From Hathewaya limosa (lineage in GTDB: Bacteria > Bacillota > Clostridia > Clostridiales > Clostridiaceae), in the NCBI RefSeq assembly GCF_030815255.1, contig NZ_JAUSWN010000003.1, forward strand, positions 101,224 to 165,223: 64,000 bases of DNA. The letters run 5' to 3'. Below are positions 28,250-35,749 of this stretch, in pieces. The position numbers were made by a program, and so were the translations under genes. Position 1 is the stretch's first letter, and each line of letters opens with the position of its first letter. The notes below the pieces were generated by a model that was given only the letters and a program-made list of their open reading frames with translations, did not search any database and was not told the origin of the DNA.

Positions 28250-28412
28250 AATTCAATTTCCTTTTCTAGATTTATAACTCATCCCTGTATAATAAAGTGA
28301 TTTAGAAACACATAGTTACTAATGCTACGCTTATCCAACCAAATTCTATATCTAATTGAATTTAAACTTTATTTTATTATATTTAAACTTTCCATTATAG
28401 ACACAATATACT

Positions 28413-28470
28413 TATAATTATACCATCATTGCCCATAATTTAAGACAAAAGATTGTAAATTTTCTCAATT
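28413..28470. repeat. Right copy of the imperfect direct repeat flanking the ABC-3C locus
   Basis: Matches 21490-21544 at roughly 84 percent of aligned positions, same orientation. Located immediately after the VirB4-like fragment's stop codon on the minus strand. Confidence 0.55.
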
Positions 28471-28474
28471 TATT

Positions 28475-28681
28475 TTATTTTCCCCCAGCCTTCCCCATAT
28501 AATCAAATTTGCATTCCGGTATCTCAAACACCACATGAAGCTTCTTTAAACCTATCATTAATAAAGCATTTCCTCTCTTTTTACTTGCAAGAAGTTCTTC
28601 TTCTGCATCTGTTAAATTATAGAGTTCTTGTGTTTCTTGTAGATTTCTGACATTTGTATCTATTATATGTGATAGAATTAC
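28475..28681 (-). pseudogene. C-terminal fragment of a VirB4/TraE-type conjugation ATPase
   Basis: 68 codons without a start: 'LYNLTDAEEELLASKKRGNA' followed by LLMIGLKKLHVVFEIP and ending FDYMGKAGGK. The 'LT..E..LL...KRG.ALL..G..R..V.F..P' pattern is the typical C-terminus of VirB4-family ATPases of Gram-positive ICEs. In such elements VirB4 lies just upstream of the membrane and peptidase genes, the same order seen here with the peptidase remnant at 21472-21903. In 28011-28757 I see otherwise only the decayed frame, the repeat and a terminator. Confidence 0.6.
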
Positions 28682-28708
28682 TTACATTTTTTCTTAATAA
28701 AAAAAGAA

Positions 28709-28736
28709 AATCCACCTACAAAGGTGGATAAATGAT
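28709..28736 (-). terminator. Terminator of the HIT-helicase operon
   Basis: Minus-strand hairpin TCCACCTTTGTAGGTGGA followed by TTTTCTTTTTTTA, starting 22 nt after the helicase stop codon. Confidence 0.75.
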
Positions 28737-28757
28737 TCATCTTTTCTTAATTATATT

Positions 28758-31394
28758 TTATTTACCATCTTTAAATCTATTTTTATAATATTGCTTAGTC
28801 CTATAATCTATAACATCTTTAAAATGTTCCTTAAAACTTGCATTATCTTTATATATTTTTAATTCCTCATTTAAACAAAATACATCTTTATTTATACTAA
28901 AAAAATCTCCATGAGTTTTATTTAAAAATTTTATAGGGTTATCCTTTGCAAGTTTTACATACTTATCTTTATTCCATGATTTAAAATCCTTAGTATTTTT
29001 ATGTCGTAATAGATCTACACTATTTGAACCTTCATCATAGAATTCTTTAAATACATTATAAATATCATCATCACTTATGGAGAATTTTATATCTCCTTTA
29101 TTATAGAATGCTAAAAGAACTGGAATTTTATATGTTTTACTCATGGAAGTAGTTTCTAGCATATTTATAAATTTATAAGCTAAGGAATCGTTTTCTAAAA
29201 ACTTTTCCTCTTCTTTTAATTCATTTAATGATTTTAAAAAGTTTATATAGTCATTGAAAACATTAAATTTGCTTTTACTTCTCATGTTTTCATATACTGA
29301 ATCATCAATATATGTAAAGAATTCTAATCTAGATGGTCTATGATTTAAATCATCTTTTATTCGATAAAACTCTTCCTTAATAATTTCTTGTAATTTTAAT
29401 TGTTCTCTTTCTTGTTTTTTAAAAATGTCAATTAGTCTAAAATCAAAGTCAACAATACAGTCTTCTGGGTAATCTTGCGAATCTATATTGGTATTAGAAG
29501 TTTTATTAGTAGAGTTAGTACTAGTATTTACATTAGATTTTCCTGTTAAGAAAAATGGTATTAAATTAGCTTTTTTATAATTTCCTATAAAATCTAAGAC
29601 ATTTAAATAGTTTTTACCCTTAAACTTTCTTAATCCTCTTCCTAGTTGTTGTAAAAATACAGTTGGTGATTCTGTAGGTCTTAAAAACATAACTAAATCC
29701 ACTGATGGAATATCTAGTCCTTCATTAAACATATCAACAGAAAAAATTATATTTATTTCACCTTTTGTTAGCTTGGTTATTGCCTCATTCCTATCCATCC
29801 AATAAGAATTATTTTCTTTTATAATTCCCTTATCTATATCATAATAATTAACTTTTTCTTCTTTTGATAGTTCTTTTTCCTGTATTATTTCTTTAAATTC
29901 TACTGTGTTTTTAATAGAAGTATCTTTATTAAAACTAGTACTTTTACTATATACAGCAGCAGCTTCTATTCCATGAGTGCTAAAATATTTTGCCATATAT
30001 TCTGCATGATGTTTAGATGAACAAAAACCTAAAGCTCTTTCACTCTTATACTTTTCATAGTTTTTTAATATAAGTTCAGCTCTTTTACTTAATGTAAGTG
30101 CTTTTTCCAAGGCTTTTTCATTGTATTTTCCTTTTTTATATTCTATATCATTATAATTAACTGTATCATCATATATCCCATAATATCTAAAAGGAACTAA
30201 CCAACCTTTATTTATCGCTTCTCTGAGTCTAACTTCATACACCGTATTATAATCACATAAAGAAAATACATCCTTATTATCAAGTCTTTCTGGAGTAGCC
30301 GTTAAACCTAATAAAAATTTAGGTTTAAAATAATCTAATATGTTTTTATAATTATTTGCTGTAGCATGATGAAATTCATCTATAACTATGTAATCAAAAT
30401 AATCTTCTTTAAAATATTTTTCATTTAAGTATTCTTCTTTTCCTAAGGTTTGAACTAAAGCAAATATCATATCCTTGTTAATTTCTTTTGTATCGCTATA
30501 GAAAAATCCAGTAGAATCATTAGGTCGTACATTTTTAAAACTAGTAGCTGCTTGTTTTATAATTTCTTCTCTATGTGCTATGAAAAGAACTCTTTTAAAT
30601 TTTCTGCTATCAAAGGCAGCCAAGTAGGTTTTTCCAACACCTGTTGCTGCAACTATTAAAGCTTTATCAAAGTTTTCTTCTCTTGACTTCTTTAGTTCGT
30701 ATAAAGCTTCTATTTGTGCTCCTCTAGGTTCAAACATAGGAATAACAGAAGAGACTGTTTCATCATCTTCTATATTATTATTTAAAGAAGTTTTTTCAAT
30801 ATCTTTAAATACTTTAGGCCTTATCCAATTCTGAGAATATCTCTTTAGTTCATTTTCATCAACAATAATAGAATGATTTAAAAACAAATCTTCAAAAACC
30901 CCATAGAAATGATTAAAATCATCTTTATTTTTGTTTTTTATTATTTTATAATTCCACTCTATACCATAAGTCAAAGCTGAACATGACATATTAGAAGAGC
31001 CTATAAAAATCTCTCCATCATCTTCATAGTGAAATATATATGCTTTAGGATGAAAAGACTTATTTTTTACATTATAAAATCTTAAATCAACATGCTCTCC
31101 TAATATATCTTTTAACATATAAAGTGCTTGTGGTTGAGTTATATTTAAATAATTTCCCGTTAAAATTCTTATAGGAATTTTTTTATTTAATACTTCCTTT
31201 AGCTCATTTTTTAATAGTTTAACTCCTGATTCCATTAAAAATGATACTATAATATCAATACTTTTAGCTTTCTTAAATGAAACCTTCAATCTATTTAATA
31301 AGAAATCCTTATCTCCCGTTATACAATTATTATTAATAAACTTATTTTCATTAATTTCATCTAAACATACATCAGTTAATCTTTCCGAATTCAA
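28758..31394 (-). CDS. PLD-nuclease/DEAH-box helicase fusion, DUF3427 type
   Basis: About 878 residues. An N-terminal phospholipase D-like nuclease domain carries one HxK motif (HPKAYIF followed by IGSSNMS). An SF2 helicase core follows with ATGVGKTY (about 251), VIDEFHHA (about 337), LTATPE and QQLGRGLRK (about 585). The C-terminal region resembles DUF3427 ('NHRPSRLEFFTYID'). Such proteins are frequent in defence islands as DNA-processing restriction-like enzymes. The start is uncertain: TTG 31394 has RBS AAAGGAAG; TTG at 31424 and ATGs at 31418/31415 lack one. Overlaps or abuts the HIT gene upstream, implying a two-gene operon. Confidence 0.8.
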   Translation of the reverse strand: MNSERLTDVCLDEINENKFINNNCITGDKDFLLNRLKVSFKKAKSIDIIVSFLMESGVKLLKNELKEVLNKKIPIRILTGNYLNITQPQALYMLKDILGEHVDLRFYNVKNKSFHPKAYIFHYEDDGEIFIGSSNMSCSALTYGIEWNYKIIKNKNKDDFNHFYGVFEDLFLNHSIIVDENELKRYSQNWIRPKVFKDIEKTSLNNNIEDDETVSSVIPMFEPRGAQIEALYELKKSREENFDKALIVAATGVGKTYLAAFDSRKFKRVLFIAHREEIIKQAATSFKNVRPNDSTGFFYSDTKEINKDMIFALVQTLGKEEYLNEKYFKEDYFDYIVIDEFHHATANNYKNILDYFKPKFLLGLTATPERLDNKDVFSLCDYNTVYEVRLREAINKGWLVPFRYYGIYDDTVNYNDIEYKKGKYNEKALEKALTLSKRAELILKNYEKYKSERALGFCSSKHHAEYMAKYFSTHGIEAAAVYSKSTSFNKDTSIKNTVEFKEIIQEKELSKEEKVNYYDIDKGIIKENNSYWMDRNEAITKLTKGEINIIFSVDMFNEGLDIPSVDLVMFLRPTESPTVFLQQLGRGLRKFKGKNYLNVLDFIGNYKKANLIPFFLTGKSNVNTSTNSTNKTSNTNIDSQDYPEDCIVDFDFRLIDIFKKQEREQLKLQEIIKEEFYRIKDDLNHRPSRLEFFTYIDDSVYENMRSKSKFNVFNDYINFLKSLNELKEEEKFLENDSLAYKFINMLETTSMSKTYKIPVLLAFYNKGDIKFSISDDDIYNVFKEFYDEGSNSVDLLRHKNTKDFKSWNKDKYVKLAKDNPIKFLNKTHGDFFSINKDVFCLNEELKIYKDNASFKEHFKDVIDYRTKQYYKNRFKDGK

Positions 31395-31407
31395 AGTATC
31401 ACTTCCT

Positions 31408-31782
31408 TTAGCCATCATATTCAACTAGTTGTCTTTTTAGTTTTCTTATACCACCACGAGGATTTTCTATATCCCCTTTATATCTAGGAATCAAATGTAC
31501 ATGTAAATGCATAATAGTTTGACCACCATCATAACCAACATTAACTCCAACATTGTATCCACTAGGAGTAAACTTGTTATCAACTATAGATTTAACTTCA
31601 TGTAATAAGGAATAAATTGCAGTAACTTCTTCCTCTGATGCATCAAAGAAATTGTCAAAATGTCTTTTAGGAATTATAAGAGCATGGCCTTTATTTACTG
31701 GAAATTTATCAAAAATAGCAAATGCTAATTTATTTTCAGCTATATAATCTTTTTTATCATAATCACAAAATAAACAATTCAT
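31408..31782 (-). CDS. HIT-family nucleotide hydrolase
   Basis: 124 residues, the usual HIT length. A CLFC cysteine pair near the N-terminus is followed by GHALIIPKRH and the histidine triad MHLHVHLIP (about 92). HIT proteins hydrolyse nucleoside phosphoramidates or dinucleotide polyphosphates; some remove adenylates from damaged 5' ends. Coupling to a nuclease-helicase suggests a role in nucleotide signal turnover or end processing in the same response. RBS AAGGAG before the ATG. Confidence 0.9.
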   Translation of the reverse strand: MNCLFCDYDKKDYIAENKLAFAIFDKFPVNKGHALIIPKRHFDNFFDASEEEVTAIYSLLHEVKSIVDNKFTPSGYNVGVNVGYDGGQTIMHLHVHLIPRYKGDIENPRGGIRKLKRQLVEYDG

Positions 31783-31832
31783 AAAAATCTCCTTCCCATT
31801 TCAAAATAATCTTTTAAGTCAGTAAAAAAATA

Positions 31833-32042
31833 TTATCTTAATTTAACTATTAAACTTATAAGTAGATTATCTTTTTTATATTTATCTAAACTTGCCTTAA
31901 ATGTACCAATTATATTACATACGAACTTTTCATTTAGTTTATTTATTCCATACTTTATATATCCTAACACCCCTACTGAAAATACGTAATATGAATCATT
32001 TTTACTTATATGAAGTTTTTCATTTAAATAAAAAACTATCAT
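31833..32042 (-). pseudogene. Truncated copy of the FtsZ-like gene
   Basis: A 69-codon frame that aligns in two blocks with the protein at 40608-41492. 'DSYYVFSVGVLGYIKYG' matches its DLYNVFSEGGLGYISMG, and 'KLNEKFVCNIIGTFKASLDK' with KKDNLLISLIVKL matches its C-terminus KINEKLECNVSVTFKATLEK and RKDDLFISVIGIK. About 190 N-terminal residues and an internal segment of about 40 are missing. The DNA just upstream is also similar at both loci. A relic of a segmental duplication. Confidence 0.75.
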
Positions 32043-32081
32043 ATTTAATCTTTATATTGTAAATTCATTATATCTTTAATT

Positions 32082-32269
32082 TTACTTATTTTCTATATAG
32101 TTTTTTATAGTAATTTCTAAAAGCTTAATAAGATTAGCAACTATCTTAAGGCACAATTCTTCAATTTGTACATATAAATATTTAACTTGTATCTTTTGCT
32201 TTCTTCTATTTTATATTAATACTTATATGAAATATTAAGTACTTTTTCAAGTTCTCTTATACTATTCAT
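32082..32269 (-). pseudogene. Broken small gene upstream of the FtsZ-like relic
   Basis: Reads MNSIRELEKVLNISYKY, in-frame TAA, YKIEESKRYKLNIY, then a frame shift into QIEELCLKIVANLIKLLEIT and IKNYIENK with stop at 32082. The last codons (LLEIxxKNYIENK) are also present upstream of the intact FtsZ-like gene at 41589-41642. Hence the ancestral unit was a small helical protein of about 60 residues followed by the FtsZ-like gene. Function unknown. Otherwise the gap 31783-32497 holds only the UPF0316 leader. Confidence 0.5.
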
Positions 32270-32336
32270 AACAGTTTTTAATATAAGCTATTATATATGT
32301 TTTTACTTATAAGTAGATAAAATATAAAATTTTAAC

Positions 32337-32475
32337 TAGACAGTATGTATACTTTATGATATACTAGTATAGTTACATAAGAACGTGCTTTATAGCACAA
32401 AACCATTTTATCAATAAATTAAGATATTATTTGGCTCTTGTAATTTTTATTGCAAGAGTCTTTTATTTTTTTATG
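32337..32475 (+). promoter_or_regulatory. Promoter and structured leader of the UPF0316 gene
   Basis: -35 TAGACA (32337-32342), 17-nt spacer, -10 TATACT (32360-32365). The ~125-nt leader contains a small hairpin GTGCTTTATAGCAC and then a terminator-like hairpin (GGCTCTTGTA 32433-32442 / TGCAAGAGTC 32451-32460) followed by TTTTATTTTTTT, immediately before the RBS AAGGAGG. This is an attenuator-like layout; I cannot match it to a riboswitch class. Confidence 0.5.
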
Positions 32476-32497
32476 ATAACAAAAATAAGGAGGAAAA

Positions 32498-32980
32498 ATG
32501 GAAATTTTAATAGTATTTTTACTAAAACTGCTGGATAACACTTTGGGCACAATGAAAAATATATGTCTGACACGTGAAAAGTTCTTCTTTTCTAGCTTGC
32601 TAGCAGCTTTATCTACAACTGTATACATGATTGCTGTGGTAAGAATGGCAAAGTCAAACGATATATTGAGTATTATAGCAATATGTGTTGCAACATTTAT
32701 TGGAACTCTGATTCCTGGGGTTGTATTCAAAAGGTCTGAAAAAGAGAAACTTTATATCTTTGATATCACAGCAGACAATATGTCCAATGGTGAAGAGTTT
32801 GTGGGTATTTTAAGAAACGCTAATATTACTACACAAACTACCATCGTCTATGACAATATGATGATAAAAACCCTTTCCATAAAGGCATACTGCGTTAATA
32901 AATCGGAGAGTACAATAGTGAATGGATTCATATACCCAACTTTCAAATACAATGTTTATTCACCAATGAGCTTAGATTAA
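32498..32980 (+). CDS. UPF0316 (DUF2179/DUF5698) membrane protein
   Basis: 160 residues: three membrane helices in the first ~85 ('MEILIVFLLKLLDNTLGTMK', 'SLLAALSTTVYMIAVVRMA', 'SIIAICVATFIGTLIPGVV') and a soluble C-terminal domain (DITADNMSNGEEFVGILRN) of the DUF2179 fold. The LDNTLGTMKNICLTREK loop is characteristic of the family. Function unknown. The only clearly real plus-strand gene in the window; RBS AAGGAGGAAAA. Its DNA looks somewhat richer in G/C than its surroundings. Confidence 0.85.
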   Translation: MEILIVFLLKLLDNTLGTMKNICLTREKFFFSSLLAALSTTVYMIAVVRMAKSNDILSIIAICVATFIGTLIPGVVFKRSEKEKLYIFDITADNMSNGEEFVGILRNANITTQTTIVYDNMMIKTLSIKAYCVNKSESTIVNGFIYPTFKYNVYSPMSLD

Positions 32981-33186
32981 ATTTGTCATAATCAGTTCCT
33001 ATTACTTTTATGTCTTCTTGAGTTAAATCAATTCTTTTTATCTCTATATTCATCAAAGTATTACTCACTCTTTATTAATAAAATCTAATGATTTTTTTAT
33101 AATTTACAAACAAACTTTTTCAATTACATTTATAAAAATATTTATAAACAAAAAACTATCAAATATAGATCTAATTTTATATAATA

Positions 33187-33233
33187 AAGAAAGATATCCT
33201 ATAAAGTATTTCATCTTCACAAGATATCTTTTT
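33187..33233 (-). terminator. Terminator downstream of the MFS pseudogene
   Basis: Minus-strand arms AAAGATATCTTGTG and a 3' arm TAGGATATCTTTCTTT; stem AAGATATC/GATATCTT with a long loop and T-rich tail. Confidence 0.5.
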
Positions 33234-33248
33234 ATATTAATCAAATTA

Positions 33249-34440
33249 TTATTTTTGTTTATATATATTTTGTGCATTAGTTTCCTTTGTGAAAAAAGAT
33301 GCTACAACGCTTATAGCTACTATTACTATTAATATAAAATATGCTTTTTCATAACCAACTAAAGGTGCAGTTTTATAAGTATCCAAAACCTTTCCCATAA
33401 TAACTGGCACAATAGCTGCCCCTAAAAATCCTGCACAATTTACAACCCCTGTAGACATACCTGAAAATCTTCTATCATTTACTTCATTCCCTATTGTCCA
33501 ACACATAGTAAAACCGGAAGACACAAAACCAAAGACAAACAAGAAAGGAATTAAAATATTTATAGGTATACCGACATATATAAGTAAAATCCAACATATT
33601 AAAGTTAAGGTTCCTACAATGGTTAAAGGTAATTTTCTACTTTTAAAGTGATCAGAAATTTGTCCTAATACTAAACAACTTATAAGAGATCCTACTATAG
33701 TCACTATTACATAATTTGCTGATTGAACATTAGTTAAGCTATACTTTGTTCTTAAAAAAGATACACCATAAGTTCCCATAAACACTGTATAAGAAGTAGA
33801 TAATCCAAAGTAAGCAAGAGATATAATCCAAGTTCGTTTATTTGACAAAATTGATTTTAATGCTGGCATAACTTTAATATTAGATGGAACTGCAGGTCTA
33901 TTTTCAAGTTCATCCATTCCAGGAAGACCCATATCTTTTGGATCATCTTTAACAAATATAAGAGTTAAAATTGTGAAGAACACCATTATAAATCCCATAA
34001 ATATAAAAGTTTTTCTCCAACCAAAATTACCAGATACTATAGCAAGAGGTGTTTGTGCTAACATAGCACCTAGATTAGCGACAACTCCTGATAATCCAAT
34101 CATTAATGCAAAGTTTTTTGAATAAAACCAACGAGATTGAATTTTTACTAAACATATAAATACAACGGATACTCCTATTCCTACCATAAAACGAGCTATA
34201 TTAAGCGATAATTATATTAGGTGCCATACCAAAAATTATAGAACCTATAGCAGCTAAAACTGAAAATATAGATACTGTTTTTTTGGGACCCAATTTATCT
34301 GCAAGAACTCCTGAAGGTATTTGCATAATAAAGTAAGCATAAAAGTACATAGAACCAATATTAGCATATTCTGCTGCTCCAATTCCAAATTCATTTTGAA
34401 GAGCATTTTTAACAACTCCAACCCCCATACGATGAAATGT
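33249..34440 (-). pseudogene. MFS transporter gene, N-terminally truncated and frameshifted
   Basis: The first part is in the frame of the upstream M20 gene (TFHRMGVGVVKNALQNEFG, then 'YFYAYFIMQIPSGVLADKLG' and FGMAPNIIIA, stop). The rest continues in another frame from MVGIGVSVVFICLV to KETNAQNIYKQK. At about 34200 the sequence GCTTAATATAGC has one A more than the expected GCTTATATAGC; removing it restores IIAYIARFMVG and one continuous MFS protein. The original first helix and start are lost into the M20 fusion. A broken major-facilitator importer. Confidence 0.8.
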
Positions 34441-35226
34441 TACAAACACATATACAGAATTAATTTCATAAGCTTCTGCAATAGCTTTTGCATGTCTTTT
34501 AATGCTTTCATGAACAATTTCCCTAACTTTAGGATTAAAATATCTCATTGATATATCAAGACTTGTATATTTAGGAATTATATTAGCTTTAGTTCCTCCC
34601 ATAAATTTTCCTACAGTAAGAATTATTGGCTCTTGGGGATCAATATTCTTTGTTGCTATTGCTTGTAATCCTGAAACGAAGGTACAAGCTGGGTAAATAG
34701 TATCCTTTGCAAGATGTGGTGAAGAGCCATGACCTGATACTCCTTTAAATTTTACATAAATAGTATCACAACCTGCCATTCTGTATCCTGGTTCTATGTT
34801 TATATATCCAGTTTCAAAAGTTTGCATACAATGTAACCCAAAACATGCATCTACATCAGTTATTTCTCCGGATTTTATTACTTGTTTTGCTCCATTAAAT
34901 ATTTCTTCTCCCTCTTGAAATATTAATTTAATAGTACCTTTTATCTCATCCTTCATTTCAATAAGTATTTTTGCAGCACCAAGTAACATTGCTGTATGAG
35001 CATCATGACCACAGGCATGCATTAATCCTTCATTTTTTGAAGAAAACTCCACACAAGACTCCTCTTTGATTGGAAGTGCATCTAAATCTGCTCTTAAAGC
35101 TATTATCTTCCCTTGTTTATTTCCCTTGATAGTAGCAACTATAGAAGTATTCCCTACTTTTTTATAGGGTATTTCCATTTTATCTAATTCTTCTATAACC
35201 CTTTTTTGAGTTTCAAATTCTTGCAC
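34441..35226 (-). pseudogene. M20 amidohydrolase gene truncated at both ends
   Basis: Residues 1-262 of this frame are M20 peptidase/amidohydrolase sequence: RADLDALPI, HACGHDAHTAMLL (zinc ligands), QEGEEIFNGAKQVI, GLHCMQ, VSGHGSSPHLAKDTI. The N-terminal ~30 residues with the usual ELRRxxHxxPE motif are missing, and the last ~100 residues including the distal catalytic His are replaced, in frame, by the start of the MFS gene. The nominal start is a GTG without RBS. Not expected to be active. Confidence 0.75.
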
Positions 35227-35311
35227 AAAATCCTTTTCTCAAGAATACGTTTTTTCCCGCTTCTCGTATCTCTTTTTTTCTTATCCTTGGTGGTAACCCT
35301 TGCTTAACCAA
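35213..35311 (-). pseudogene. N-terminal fragment of a TetR-family regulator
   Basis: A TTG start at 35311 with RBS AAGGAG is followed by VKQGLPPRIRKKEIREAGKN and VFLRKGFCARI, then a stop. This is the first helix region of a TetR HTH ('I..AG..VFL.KGF'). The frame then runs into the M20 remnant. With the two genes downstream, this reads as TetR, M20 and MFS collapsed by deletions. The rest of 35227-35749 shows two hairpins and nothing else recognised. Confidence 0.55.
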
Positions 35312-35635
35312 TAAATAATCTCCTTTCGTTAAGCCACGATACCGTCGTTTAAAATTATTATAGCATTATTGATATTGATTTTTAATTAAAACAATCAAAT
35401 ATTACTTTAACTGTAAAATATTACTTTTACTTAATTGAATTATGGTCAAGATTTTAAGGGCTTTTTTAAAATATTAATTTATTACGTAATTAATTTTGGT
35501 ATTCTAAAAATAAGTATGTAAAAGTGGGCGTTGTTAGCTAAAATGATTATTGTATATTTGATGTGTTAAACAAAGTTTCTTATAAAGAGTAAAATAGATA
35601 AGTAGAAAACTTACGAAAATCTTAATAATAAAAAA

Positions 35636-35671
35636 GTATATCAGCTAAAACATAAATATTTGCTAATATAC
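35636..35671 (-). terminator. Second hairpin downstream of the 895-aa gene
   Basis: Minus-strand GTATATTAGC / GCTGATATAC arms (one mismatch) followed by TTTTTTATT. It lies after the hairpin at 35690-35727, giving tandem terminators. Confidence 0.55.
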
Positions 35672-35689
35672 CTTTTAAAATTATAAAGA

Positions 35690-35727
35690 TATAGCTAGCA
35701 AAACTAAAAGGTTTTACTAGCTATATT
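35690..35727 (-). terminator. First hairpin downstream of the 895-aa gene
   Basis: Arms ATAGCTAGTAAAAC and GTTTTGCTAGCTAT on the minus strand, 22 nt past the stop codon. The following T-run is weak, which may be why a second hairpin is present. Confidence 0.5.
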
Positions 35728-35749
35728 ATTTTATAACTTATTTATATAA

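Noticed and set aside
28758..31394. Reading the PLD-helicase as a type III restriction subunit
   Set aside because: No methyltransferase gene is nearby, and the PLD plus DUF3427 layout differs from Res subunits.
32419..32730. Minus-strand frame opposite the UPF0316 gene
   Set aside because: The plus-strand gene has a promoter, RBS and family motifs; the antisense frame has none.
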